Positions 32,691 through 41,232 of a stretch of 64,000 nucleotides of DNA are shown one piece after another. Below the pieces are notes generated by a model that searched no databases, was not told the origin of the DNA, and saw nothing but the letters and a program-made list of their open reading frames with translations. How positions within the stretch are numbered: position 1 is the stretch's first letter; each line of letters begins with the position of its first letter. The DNA is from Deferribacter abyssi (GTDB lineage Bacteria > Chrysiogenota > Deferribacteres > Deferribacterales > Deferribacteraceae), in assembly GCF_049472655.1 (NCBI RefSeq), contig NZ_JAQNCS010000005.1, forward strand, positions 62,001 to 126,000. The letters run 5' to 3'. Position numbers and translations under genes: made by a program.

Positions 32691-34724
32691 GTGATTGAAA
32701 AGGTTGTAAAGCGTGATGGGCGTGTTGTGCCCTTTGACTATGAGAGAATTGCAAATGCCATTTTTAAAGCTGCCAAAGCAGTAGGTGGCGAAGATAGGAA
32801 TACAGCTAACAGGTTGGCTATCGAAGTAGCAAAAGTTGTCGAAGAAAAGTATGGCAAAATAGGTGTGGCAACAGTAGAAGAGATTCAGGATATAGTAGAA
32901 AAAATATTAATTGAAAATGGCCATGCTAAAACTGCAAAGGCTTACATCTTGTATCGTAAAAAAAGATCAGATATGCGTGAGTTAAAAAATGCTTTAGATG
33001 ATGCTTTTGACCTAATAGATGAGTACATTGGTAATGTGGATTGGCGAGTAAAAGAAAATAGCAATACGACATATTCTTTACAGGGGTTAAACAACTATAT
33101 TTCATCCACAATTACTGCAAAATATTGGCTCAATAAAATTTATCCGGAAGAGATAAAAGTAGCTCACGAAAATGGTGATTTCCATATTCATGATTTGGGG
33201 ATACTTTCGGTTTATTGTTGTGGTTGGGACTTGAGAGATTTATTGTTAAAAGGGTTTAAAGGAGTGGAAGGAAAAGTTGAAAGTGCACCACCTAAACATT
33301 TTAGAAGTGTACTTGGACAGATTGTAAACTTTTTTTATACATTACAAGGGGAAGCTGCCGGTGCTCAAGCATTTGCAAATTTTGATACTCTCTTAGCTCC
33401 ATTCGTATATTATGATAAACTAAATTACAAAGATGTAAAACAATGTATTCAGGAATTTGTGTTTAACCTCAATATCCCTACAAGGGTAGGATTTCAAACA
33501 CCTTTTACCAACTTAACTTTTGATTTAAAAGTACCATCAATCTATAAAAATGAAGCTGTGGTAGTAGGAGGACAGTTAAAAGATAAAACTTATGCCGAAT
33601 TTCAGAAAGAAATGGATATGATAAACAAAGCATTTATCGAGGTAATGTGTGAAGGGGATGCTAAAGGGAGAATTTTTACTTTTCCTATTCCAACTTATAA
33701 TATCACAAAGGATTTTGATTGGGACAACGAGATAGTTACAGAGTTGATGAAAATGACAGGAAAATATGGCATCCCTTATTTTGCAAATTTTGTAAATAGC
33801 GATATGAGTCCAGACGATGCAAGAAGCATGTGTTGTAGGCTTAGACTTGATAACAGGGAATTGAGAAAAAGAGGGGGTGGTTTATTTGGAGCAAACCCTT
33901 TAACAGGCTCCATTGGGGTAGTAACCATAAATCTACCACGAATTGGATACCTTGCCTCAGATGAGGCTGATTACTTCAAGCGATTAAGTGTATTACTTGA
34001 ATTGGCAAGAGAAAGTTTAAAAATTAAGAGAAAAACTTTAGAAAATTTAACAGAAAAAGGGCTTTATCCATACGCTAAGTTTTATCTCACAGAAATAAAA
34101 GAGAGATTTGGCCAATACTGGAAAAATCATTTTAATACCATAGGAATTGTAGGGATGAATGAATCTTTGTTAAATTTTATTGGTGTAGATATTGTTCATG
34201 AGGAAGGGGTGGAGTTTGCCATCAAGGTGCTAAATTTCATCAATGAAAAGATTTCAGAATTTCAAATGGAAGATGATATGCTTTACAACTTAGAGGCAAC
34301 TCCAGCTGAAAGCACAAGTTATCGTCTTGCTAAAATAGATAAAAGCAATTTTATAGATATCATCACAAGTGGCAAAGAGAAACCTTATTATACAAACTCT
34401 ACACAACTACCTGTAAACTGTAAATTAGATATGTTTGCAGCATTAAAACATCAGGATAGATTACAAACTCTCTATACAGGTGGAACGGTATTTCATCTTT
34501 TCTTGGGTGAATCTGTTGAAGAGCCTGACTCTTTGAAGCAGCTTGTTAAAAGGATAGCTTCTCAGTTTAGATTGCCTTATTTTACAATTACACCAACTTT
34601 CTCAGTATGCCCCGTGCACGGATATATATCTGGAAGACATTTTGAGTGTCCTAAGTGTATAGAGGAAAAAAGGTACGAAATAATGAATGAAATAGAGCAA
34701 TTAAAGTCATTGATAACAAACTAA
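32691..34724 (+). CDS. nrdD: Class III ribonucleotide reductase, large part without glycyl-radical end
   Basis: A 677-residue protein with an N-terminal ATP-cone (VVKRDGRVVPFDYERIANAI) and the class III barrel (NGDFHIHDLGILSVYCCGWD, FNLNIPTRVGFQTPF, GSIGVVTINLPRIGY). It reduces ribonucleotides without oxygen or B12. It ends in the zinc-site region (SVCPVHGYISG, HFECPKCIEEK) and a short helix; the glycyl-radical motif expected next is missing and is encoded as a separate gene at 34741-34920. Start GTG 32691 is set by GGAGG at 32681-32685. B12 repression fits an organism that also has a B12-dependent reductase elsewhere (inference). Confidence 0.94.
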   Translation: MIEKVVKRDGRVVPFDYERIANAIFKAAKAVGGEDRNTANRLAIEVAKVVEEKYGKIGVATVEEIQDIVEKILIENGHAKTAKAYILYRKKRSDMRELKNALDDAFDLIDEYIGNVDWRVKENSNTTYSLQGLNNYISSTITAKYWLNKIYPEEIKVAHENGDFHIHDLGILSVYCCGWDLRDLLLKGFKGVEGKVESAPPKHFRSVLGQIVNFFYTLQGEAAGAQAFANFDTLLAPFVYYDKLNYKDVKQCIQEFVFNLNIPTRVGFQTPFTNLTFDLKVPSIYKNEAVVVGGQLKDKTYAEFQKEMDMINKAFIEVMCEGDAKGRIFTFPIPTYNITKDFDWDNEIVTELMKMTGKYGIPYFANFVNSDMSPDDARSMCCRLRLDNRELRKRGGGLFGANPLTGSIGVVTINLPRIGYLASDEADYFKRLSVLLELARESLKIKRKTLENLTEKGLYPYAKFYLTEIKERFGQYWKNHFNTIGIVGMNESLLNFIGVDIVHEEGVEFAIKVLNFINEKISEFQMEDDMLYNLEATPAESTSYRLAKIDKSNFIDIITSGKEKPYYTNSTQLPVNCKLDMFAALKHQDRLQTLYTGGTVFHLFLGESVEEPDSLKQLVKRIASQFRLPYFTITPTFSVCPVHGYISGRHFECPKCIEEKRYEIMNEIEQLKSLITN

Positions 34725-34740
34725 ATTATAGGAGGTTTTT

Positions 34741-34920
34741 ATGAAAAAGGAAGAGATTTTAGAAAAAATAGCTAAATTGGAAGATGAGCTTAAAAATGTT
34801 AAAGGGGAAAAATGTGAAGTTTATTCAAGGGTAGTGGGGTATCATAGACCAGTTCAAAATTGGAACGACGGTAAGCAAGAAGAGTTTGGAGAAAGGTTTG
34901 AGTACGGATTTGAACAGTGA
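34741..34920 (+). CDS. Separate glycyl-radical domain of class III ribonucleotide reductase
   Basis: A 59-residue gene with a GGAGG site at 34731-34735 and ATG 34741. Residues 1-21 form a charged helix (KKEEILEKIAKLEDELKN). Residues 24-49 (KCEVYSRVVGYHRPVQNW, then NDGKQEEF) are the C-terminal glycyl-radical segment of NrdD; Gly 33 in RVVGY is the expected radical site. The preceding nrdD lacks exactly this part and also ends in a charged helix, so the two chains may join by helix pairing. The activase gene starts within its stop codon. A frameshift is unlikely because both stop and start signals are in order. Confidence 0.88.
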   Translation: MKKEEILEKIAKLEDELKNVKGEKCEVYSRVVGYHRPVQNWNDGKQEEFGERFEYGFEQ

Positions 34921-35603
34921 TTGTGGCAGATTTTGAGCCTATCTCATTGAATGATTTTCCTGGTAGGGTTGCAACTGTGGTATTTACACACGGTTGCAAC
35001 CTGCTTTGTAGATTCTGTTATAACAGAGAGCTTGTATTAAAGAATTACGTTTACATAGACAAAACGAAGCAATTTTTCGAATTTATAAAAAAAAACGGTG
35101 TTAAAAATGTGGCTATAACGGGGGGAGAGCCGCTGTCTCACCCAAATATTTTTGAATTTTTACACGAGCTAAAAAGTAATGGAATAGAAATAAAAATTGA
35201 TACAAACGGTTTTTCTTCGAAAAAATTACAAATAGCCTTAAAAGAAAAACTGTTAGATTACGTAGCTGTGGATGTTAAGGGTTTTTCGGATGAAGAGATA
35301 AAATATATTACAAGATGTAATTTAAAATTTGAGTATTTTGCTGATACTTACAGATTGCTGAAACAATATGGTGTACCGTTTGAGTTGAGAATAACTGTCT
35401 GGAAAGATTTTCACAAAAAAAATTTAGAAAATTTTTTTGCATTGATTGATGAAAATGACAAAATTATTTTACAGAAGCCTTTAATCGATAAACCGTTGCT
35501 TGATAAAAGATTTGCATCTCAGCTATCAAAAGTAGATTTTGAAAAAAATGTAGAAACTTTTATCTCCTTTTTTCCAAAAACGAAAGTGAGAAACATGTTG
35601 TGA
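34917..35603 (+). CDS. nrdG: Anaerobic ribonucleotide reductase activating enzyme
   Basis: A 228-residue radical-SAM protein. The cluster motif is CNLLCRFCYN (CxxxCxxC), with the SAM-binding NVAITGGEPLSHPN and IKIDTNGFSSKKL following. It would abstract a hydrogen from the glycine of the separate radical domain encoded just upstream. The GTG start overlaps that gene's TGA, so the two are coupled. Its sequence resembles the PflA-like NrdG2 branch, slightly longer than E. coli NrdG. Confidence 0.9.
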   Translation: MIVADFEPISLNDFPGRVATVVFTHGCNLLCRFCYNRELVLKNYVYIDKTKQFFEFIKKNGVKNVAITGGEPLSHPNIFEFLHELKSNGIEIKIDTNGFSSKKLQIALKEKLLDYVAVDVKGFSDEEIKYITRCNLKFEYFADTYRLLKQYGVPFELRITVWKDFHKKNLENFFALIDENDKIILQKPLIDKPLLDKRFASQLSKVDFEKNVETFISFFPKTKVRNML

Positions 35604-36313
35604 AAGAAATACCGATTTTGGCAACAACCTCATTTATTTATTACGATACAAGAGTGATGAACGTGTTAAGACTAATGCATCTCTTTGATGAAATAGAGCT
35701 ATTATATTTTGAAAGCAGAAGGATATATGATAAAGTCGCTGAAAACGAGCTCTTACTGCTAAGTAAGTTGAACATTAAATATTGTCCTCACCTTCCCTAC
35801 GATAGAGATTTAAATATAAAAAAAGATTATAAAATAATGAGTAACTTTGTATCAAATCTTACAAAACTACCAACTTCTTTTTTCTTTTTGCACTCGAACG
35901 AAAGGGATTATCAAAAAATTGAATGTTTAGTGGAAAAATTTCCATCAGTATTGGTTGAAAATATTAAAAGCAGTAAGGTGTTTGATGATTTGTTTGAAAC
36001 TAAAGTTAATTACTGTGTAGATATTGGACATTTACTTACAAATGGTGAAAACCCCTTTGAAATTCTCAAAAAGTATGAGAAGAAAATTAAGTATATCCAT
36101 TTACATGGAGTTAAAAATGGAATTGATCATTTAGAGCTTTATCACTTAGATAAAAAATTACTACTGTATATTATCGATTTTGCCATAGAAAAAAAGATTG
36201 GCCTCAGCATAGAACTCTTTGGTTTTAAAAAGCTACTTAGAAGCTTAAACTATTTATTGGAGGTTTTTGAAAAGTATGGTTACTCTTATTACAGGTGGTA
36301 TCAAAAGTGGTAA
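35600..36313 (+). CDS. cbiR: CbiR-like TIM-barrel protein
   Basis: A 237-residue protein with a GTG start overlapping the activase stop. It has the pattern of the AP-endonuclease/sugar isomerase TIM barrel (VNYCVDIGHLL, IKYIHLHGVKNGIDHLEL, IGLSIELFGFKKL), with conserved His, Asp and Glu for metal. CbiR enzymes of this fold hydrolyse cobamides so that the lower base can be changed, and the gene is followed by cobU, cobT and cobS, which rebuild the nucleotide loop. The match is by fold, motif and neighbourhood; a general isomerase cannot be excluded. Confidence 0.62.
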   Translation: MKEIPILATTSFIYYDTRVMNVLRLMHLFDEIELLYFESRRIYDKVAENELLLLSKLNIKYCPHLPYDRDLNIKKDYKIMSNFVSNLTKLPTSFFFLHSNERDYQKIECLVEKFPSVLVENIKSSKVFDDLFETKVNYCVDIGHLLTNGENPFEILKKYEKKIKYIHLHGVKNGIDHLELYHLDKKLLLYIIDFAIEKKIGLSIELFGFKKLLRSLNYLLEVFEKYGYSYYRWYQKW

Positions 36314-36782
36314 AACTTCTTATGCAATAAAGCTCGCATTGACTCATGAGAAGAGGATTTATCTTGCCACGGCAGAGCCCTTTGATGAGGAGATGAAGAA
36401 GAAGATTGAAAGACATAGGGCAGAAAGGGAAAACAGATTTTATACAATTGAAGAGCCTGTTGAGATTGTAAGGGTGCTTAAAAATATTAAAAATTATGAT
36501 GTAGTTGTTTTAGATTGTATAACAACTTGGGTTAACAATTTAATGTACTACAAGAAAGATCTTGATAGCTATTTTGAAGAATTAACAAACTTACTGCCTA
36601 AAGTTTCTTATAATTTAATAATAATTACAAATGAAGTAGGGTTGGGAATTGTGCCTGTTAATTATGAAACAAGAAAATATGTAAATTTTTTAGGCGTTAT
36701 TAATCAAAAAGTGGCAGCTGCTGCAAACAGTTGTCTTTTGATGGTATCAGGAATTCCAGTAAAGATAAAGGAGGAGAAATGA
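36276..36782 (+). CDS. cobU: Adenosylcobinamide kinase/guanylyltransferase
   Basis: A 168-residue enzyme that phosphorylates adenosylcobinamide and adds GMP. The N-terminal P-loop is LITGGIKSGKTSYA; RIYLATAEPFDEEM and VVVLDCITTWVNNLM follow, and the catalytic region is IEKHRAER-like IERHRAEREN. ATG 36276 fits the family start, although the GGAGG site (36259-36263) is 12 bases away; a TTG at 36267 is an alternative. The 5' end overlaps cbiR and the 3' end overlaps cobT. Confidence 0.92.
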   Translation: MVTLITGGIKSGKTSYAIKLALTHEKRIYLATAEPFDEEMKKKIERHRAERENRFYTIEEPVEIVRVLKNIKNYDVVVLDCITTWVNNLMYYKKDLDSYFEELTNLLPKVSYNLIIITNEVGLGIVPVNYETRKYVNFLGVINQKVAAAANSCLLMVSGIPVKIKEEK

Positions 36783-37852
36783 CACTACAAGAAATTATTT
36801 CAAAAATCGAACCGATTGATAAGGAAACTTTCGAGAAAGCAAAAGAGAGAACTTCACAGTTAATTATGCCGCCAAGGGCAATGGGGATGTTGAACGATAT
36901 TTCTGAGAGGCTTTGTGCTATAACATCAAATATGAAACCAGAAGTGGACAAAAGAGCTGTATTTGTAATGGCAGGTGACCATGGAGTTGTAGAGGAAGGG
37001 GTAAGTGCATTTCCACAGCAGGTTACCTGTGAGATGATCAAGGCTTTTGTAAATGGCATTGCTACAATAACTGTTCTTGCAAGACAAAACAACTGTGCTG
37101 TGGTTGTGGCTGATGTGGGGTCTAAGTGTGAGATAGATGAAAAAGAACTATCCGGAAAAAATAAGTTTATTGTGAAGAAAGTAAAATATGGCACAAACAA
37201 TTTTGCAAAAGAGCCTGCTATGACAAGGGATGAAGCTATTCAATCAATTTTAGCTGGCTTTGAAATTGCATCTAAAGAAATTAAAGAACAAAAGCTTAAC
37301 TTAGTTGCAACTGGCGATATGGGTATTGGCAACACTACTCCATCTTCAGCAATTGGATCTGTGATAACGGGAAACAGTGTGGAGATAATGACAGGTAAAG
37401 GTACAGGTATCCCTTCTGAAATGTTAAAAAAGAAAATAGGAGTAATAAAAAAGGGTATTGAGTTTAACAAACCGAACCCAGAAGATCCGATAGATGTGCT
37501 CTCAAAAGTAGGCGGTATTGAGATTGGGGCAATAGCAGGAGTTATACTTGCTGCAGCATACCACAAAATCCCTGTTATAATCGATGGTATTATATCTACA
37601 GCCGGTGCTCTAATTGCTTACAAACTTTGTCCTACCGTAATAGAATATATGTTTGCAGGGCATAAATCGGAGGAACCTGGCCATATAAAAATGCTTGATT
37701 ATTTAGGTTTGAAACCGTTATTACAACTAAATATGAGATTAGGTGAAGGGACTGGAGCAGTTCTTGCTATACATATTCTTGATGCTGCAGCAAGAATTAT
37801 AAAAGAGGTGGCAACTTTTAGTGAGGCAGGGGTAAGTGAAGGCAAAGTGTAA
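36779..37852 (+). CDS. cobT: Nicotinate-nucleotide:dimethylbenzimidazole phosphoribosyltransferase
   Basis: A 357-residue enzyme that activates the lower-ligand base as alpha-ribotide for nucleotide-loop assembly. Signatures are QLIMPPRAMGMLNDISERL, VMAGDHGVVEEGVSAFPQQV, GDMGIGNTTPSSAI and KSEEPGHIKMLDYLG, and the catalytic glutamate lies in LRLGEGTGAVLA-like MRLGEGTGAVLAI. Start ATG 36779 has a GGAGGAG site and overlaps the cobU stop. A heptamer repeat array begins nine bases after its stop. Confidence 0.95.
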   Translation: MTLQEIISKIEPIDKETFEKAKERTSQLIMPPRAMGMLNDISERLCAITSNMKPEVDKRAVFVMAGDHGVVEEGVSAFPQQVTCEMIKAFVNGIATITVLARQNNCAVVVADVGSKCEIDEKELSGKNKFIVKKVKYGTNNFAKEPAMTRDEAIQSILAGFEIASKEIKEQKLNLVATGDMGIGNTTPSSAIGSVITGNSVEIMTGKGTGIPSEMLKKKIGVIKKGIEFNKPNPEDPIDVLSKVGGIEIGAIAGVILAAAYHKIPVIIDGIISTAGALIAYKLCPTVIEYMFAGHKSEEPGHIKMLDYLGLKPLLQLNMRLGEGTGAVLAIHILDAAARIIKEVATFSEAGVSEGKV

Positions 37853-37860
37853 TAGTAAAC

Positions 37861-37902
37861 AAGTGTTAAGTGACAAGTAACAAGTGATGAGTAACAGGTA
37901 GT
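37861..37902. repeat. Degenerate 7-base tandem repeat (six copies)
   Basis: AAGTGTT, AAGTGAC, AAGTAAC, AAGTGAT, GAGTAAC and AGGTAGT follow without gaps. It lies directly after cobT, outside coding sequence. A second heptamer array with another consensus is at 46511-46541. Confidence 0.75.
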
Positions 37903-37906
37903 AAAA

Positions 37907-37987
37907 ATGAGTGCCGATTTGAATATTATTTATGTGTTAATGGGTTATTTTGGTTTGTTTGTAGAAAATATTTTTCCACAAATTTAA
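37907..37987 (+). pseudogene. Possible DedA N-terminal remnant
   Basis: A 26-residue frame starts at ATG 37907 and reads MGYFGLFVENIFPQI near its end, which resembles the N-terminus of DedA membrane proteins (usually followed by PSE), then stops. Nothing further of DedA follows in any frame that I can see. It is wedged between the heptamer array and cobS. It may be a relic of an inserted or deleted gene; chance similarity is possible. Confidence 0.35.
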
Positions 37988-38050
37988 TAAAACAGATTTT
38001 AAAAAGATAGGGTGATTCCATATGTATAACGAGAGAGGTTATGAAAGATA

Positions 38051-38749
38051 ATGCTAACTGGTTTTAAAAATGCAATATCCTTTTTGACAATTGTAAGATT
38101 GAAAAGTGATAATTTCGATGCAAAAGAAGCTTTGCGCTTTTTCCCTGTTGTTGGTCTTTTGATTGGCTCTTTTGTGTTTTTAATAAGCTTACTTGATACC
38201 GCTATTACTCCGTTGTTAATGCTGATATTTAGTGTGATTATCACAGGTGGACTTCATCTGGATGGGGTTGCTGATACAGCTGATGCCTATTTTTCAGGAC
38301 GCTCCAAAGATGTAATGCTTGAAATTATGAAAGATAGCAGAATTGGAACGATGGGAGTGCTTGCTTTAATACTCATATTAATATCAAAACTGTATGCTTT
38401 TGAAAATATTAAAGAGAGTATGGCTATCATACTACCTTTTGCCTACTCAAGAATTAGTATGCTTTATCTTATTCGTGATTTAAAATATTTAAGAGATGAT
38501 GGTACAGGAAAAACCTTTTTTGGCAGGTTAGAAACAAAAGATTTCACTTTAGCATACATTATTTATTTTCTATCAATTTTTGGAGGATTTGGATTTTTCA
38601 TTATCTTCAACACTGTTTATTTTATATTGCTTACTCTGCTGAAGAGTTATCACTTGAAAAAAATAGGTGGTGCAACCGGTGATATTATCGGAGCATCATG
38701 TGAAGTAATTGAAACGGTTTTACTTTTAACAGGAGTGCTCATTGCTTGA
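38051..38749 (+). CDS. cobS: Adenosylcobinamide-GDP ribazoletransferase
   Basis: A 232-residue membrane protein with about six helices that joins the activated corrinoid and alpha-ribazole, the last step of cobalamin synthesis. Signatures are FLTIVRL, ALRFFPVVGLLIG, and GGLHLDGVADTADAYFSGRS with the metal-binding aspartates, then IMKDSRIGTMGVLAL. The 198-base gap upstream holds only a repeat array and a possible gene relic. The 3' end overlaps cobD by eight bases. Confidence 0.93.
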   Translation: MLTGFKNAISFLTIVRLKSDNFDAKEALRFFPVVGLLIGSFVFLISLLDTAITPLLMLIFSVIITGGLHLDGVADTADAYFSGRSKDVMLEIMKDSRIGTMGVLALILILISKLYAFENIKESMAIILPFAYSRISMLYLIRDLKYLRDDGTGKTFFGRLETKDFTLAYIIYFLSIFGGFGFFIIFNTVYFILLTLLKSYHLKKIGGATGDIIGASCEVIETVLLLTGVLIA

Positions 38750-39797
38750 TTTTTCTCATGGTGGAAATGTGTATCTTTTTGCAGAAAAATTAGGATGTAA
38801 GCCTGAAGATATAATTGATTTAAGTAGTAATATTTCACCTTTTATCGATGAAATTATTTTAAAGGAAGCTCAAAGCTATCTTAAATTTTTCAAGCTCCTT
38901 CCAAGTTCTCACGGATATTTACTAAAAAAAGAAGTGGCAAGGCGATATGGCATATCATTGAGCCAGGTGGTTTTAGGAGTTGGAACGAGTGAGTTAATAA
39001 AAAATATTTGTTTTCTGTATAAAAACAGGAAATGCTTGATATTCCCACCCACTTACATCGATTATGAAAAGTACGCTACCATTTATTCCTTGGATGTTAA
39101 TTTTTATTATCAGAAAGAAGAGGATGAATTTGAATTACATTGGGAGAAAATAGATTTTTCAAAATATGAAATAGTTTTTATATGTAATCCTAACAATCCC
39201 ACAGGAAAAGTTATTCGCAAAGATGAGCTAATTAAAGTAGTGAGTTTGTATCCTGATACTTTGTTTGTGGTAGATGAGTCTTATCTTCCTTTTTTGATGA
39301 ATGAAGATGAAATGACTCTGTTGGGCATGGAATATAACAATTTGTTAGTTCTAAGGTCTTTTTCAAAGATTTATGGTATGGCAGGAATTCGATTGGGATT
39401 TGCGTATTCTAAAAACACCAGGTTAATTAAAAATATTGAGCGATATAATCTTGAGTGGGGGATAAGCTCCATTTCAGAACAGATAGGGGTAAAGCTTTTG
39501 TCGATAGATACAAAAAAGATTGCTAAACAGATAGATGAGATAAAATGTAAATCTTTTGAGAGATTGATGCAGATTGATGGTATCAAAGTTTATCCTTCAG
39601 ATACAAATTTTTTACTTATTAAACTGTTAGAAAAAGATAGCGATTATGTTGTCAATGAATTATTAAAGGAAAAAATTCTTGTTAGAAACTGTAAAAATAT
39701 CAGAGGACTTAATAATACTTTTATCCGCATATCGATAAAGGAAAAGAAAAAGATGGATTATTTTATCAAGGTTTTTGAAAGGATTTTAAATGGGTAA
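38742..39797 (+). CDS. cobD: Threonine-phosphate decarboxylase
   Basis: A 351-residue PLP enzyme of the aminotransferase fold that makes the aminopropanol phosphate linker. The opening FSHGGNVYLFAEKLGC and DIIDLSSNISPF are typical of CobD; PLP contacts are seen in FICNPNNPTGKVI, VVDESYLPFL and the lysine of LRSFSKIYGMAGIRLG. Start TTG 38742 has an AGGAG site seven bases upstream and overlaps cobS. A histidinol-phosphate aminotransferase is the main alternative, but the N-terminal motif and position favour CobD. Confidence 0.87.
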   Translation: MLDFSHGGNVYLFAEKLGCKPEDIIDLSSNISPFIDEIILKEAQSYLKFFKLLPSSHGYLLKKEVARRYGISLSQVVLGVGTSELIKNICFLYKNRKCLIFPPTYIDYEKYATIYSLDVNFYYQKEEDEFELHWEKIDFSKYEIVFICNPNNPTGKVIRKDELIKVVSLYPDTLFVVDESYLPFLMNEDEMTLLGMEYNNLLVLRSFSKIYGMAGIRLGFAYSKNTRLIKNIERYNLEWGISSISEQIGVKLLSIDTKKIAKQIDEIKCKSFERLMQIDGIKVYPSDTNFLLIKLLEKDSDYVVNELLKEKILVRNCKNIRGLNNTFIRISIKEKKKMDYFIKVFERILNG

Positions 39798-41232
39798 GAA
39801 GAAGCATATAATGATTCAAGGGACAGGCTCTGGAGTAGGTAAAACTGTTTTGGTCGCAGGGCTTTGCAGACTGCTTACAAATAAAGGGTACAAGACAGCA
39901 CCTTTTAAAGCTCAAAATATGGCGCTCAATTCTGGAGTAACTTTTGACGGGCTTGAAATGGGAAGAGCACAAATTTTGCAGGCTGAAGCGTGTAAAATGT
40001 TGCCTGATGTTAGAATGAATCCTATCCTTTTGAAGCCAACAGGTATTGGAATGTCTCAGATCATTAGATTAGGTAAACCTTACAAAACTGTTTCTTATAG
40101 GGATTATTACAAATTTCATAATGAGAATTTGCAGGTTGTAAAAGAAGCATTTGAATCATTGGAAAGTGAAAACGACTTTTTAATCATTGAAGGGGCAGGT
40201 TCACCTGCTGAAATAAATCTTCAAAAATATGATATTGTGAATATGAAAATGGCAGAGATTGCTGATGCAAAGGTTTATATTGTGGGTGACATTGATAGAG
40301 GAGGGGTTTTTGCTTCTCTCAAAGGTACTTATGATTTAATTGAAGAAAAGTATAAAAGTTATGTTAAAGGATTTATTATCAATAAATTTAGAGGAGATTT
40401 GTCCCTTCTTGCGCCAGCATTTGAGCTTTTTAAATCATATTGTCCCATACCGATTAAAGGGGTAATTCCTTATTTTGAGCATTGTTTAGAGGATGAAGAT
40501 TCTCAAGGGTTGAAAAATAGTGTTGATAAGAAAAGTGCCGAAATAAAGATTGGTGTCATAAAATTGAAATATTTATCAAATTTCACTGATTTTTTACCTT
40601 TACAAATTGTAGATAACGTAATGTTGAAATATACGGATGATCCTGATGAGCTTGACAGCTTCGATGCCATCATAATTCCTGGCTCGAAAAATAGTATCCT
40701 TGATATGAGCTTTTTAAAAGAAAAAGGGCTTTTTGAGAAGATAAAATCATTATACGGGAAGAAACTGATTATGGGGATTTGTGGTGGATTTCAGATGTTG
40801 GGAGATGAGATTATTGATGAAGATGGTGTAGAAGATTCTGGGAATATGGATGGTTTCGGATTCGTGCATATGAAAACTTTATTTGATAGAGAAAAGATTT
40901 TGAGAAGAAAAGAGTATATAGCATCAGGTGATTATTTCACTGGGAAGATTTCGGGTTATGAAATTCACCATGGTAGAAGTATAATACATGATGATCGTGT
41001 GGAAAATTTATTAATCGAAAATGGGTTGCTTATTTATGATAGGGAAAATAGAGTTATCGGCACTTATCTGCATGGGATTTTTGAAAATGCAGATTTTATA
41101 AAGTTCTTTTTTAAGCTTTTAAACAAAAATGTGGAAATTTCCAAAACATATTTTGAGATGAAAGAGGAGTCTCTTGAGAGGCTCGCATCAATATTAGAAG
41201 AAACGCTATGGAACAATATAAAAAATGATTGA
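39790..41232 (+). CDS. cbiP: Cobyric acid synthase
   Basis: A 480-residue enzyme that amidates four side chains of adenosyl-cobyrinate diamide. The N-terminal P-loop domain has GTGSGVGKTVLVAGLCR and PFKAQNMALNSGV; the glutaminase domain has the nucleophile in IMGICGGFQMLGDEI and the histidine in IIHDDR/YEIHHGRS. The ATG overlaps cobD by eight bases and the end overlaps cbiB by eight. Confidence 0.95.
   Translation: MGKKKHIMIQGTGSGVGKTVLVAGLCRLLTNKGYKTAPFKAQNMALNSGVTFDGLEMGRAQILQAEACKMLPDVRMNPILLKPTGIGMSQIIRLGKPYKTVSYRDYYKFHNENLQVVKEAFESLESENDFLIIEGAGSPAEINLQKYDIVNMKMAEIADAKVYIVGDIDRGGVFASLKGTYDLIEEKYKSYVKGFIINKFRGDLSLLAPAFELFKSYCPIPIKGVIPYFEHCLEDEDSQGLKNSVDKKSAEIKIGVIKLKYLSNFTDFLPLQIVDNVMLKYTDDPDELDSFDAIIIPGSKNSILDMSFLKEKGLFEKIKSLYGKKLIMGICGGFQMLGDEIIDEDGVEDSGNMDGFGFVHMKTLFDREKILRRKEYIASGDYFTGKISGYEIHHGRSIIHDDRVENLLIENGLLIYDRENRVIGTYLHGIFENADFIKFFFKLLNKNVEISKTYFEMKEESLERLASILEETLWNNIKND

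Noticed and set aside
34721..34745. Frameshift or sequencing error as the cause of the split nrdD
   Set aside because: A stop codon, a GGAGG site and an ATG in correct order separate the frames, and both ends have extra helices not found in fused proteins. A single-base error would not create these. Resequencing would still be wise.
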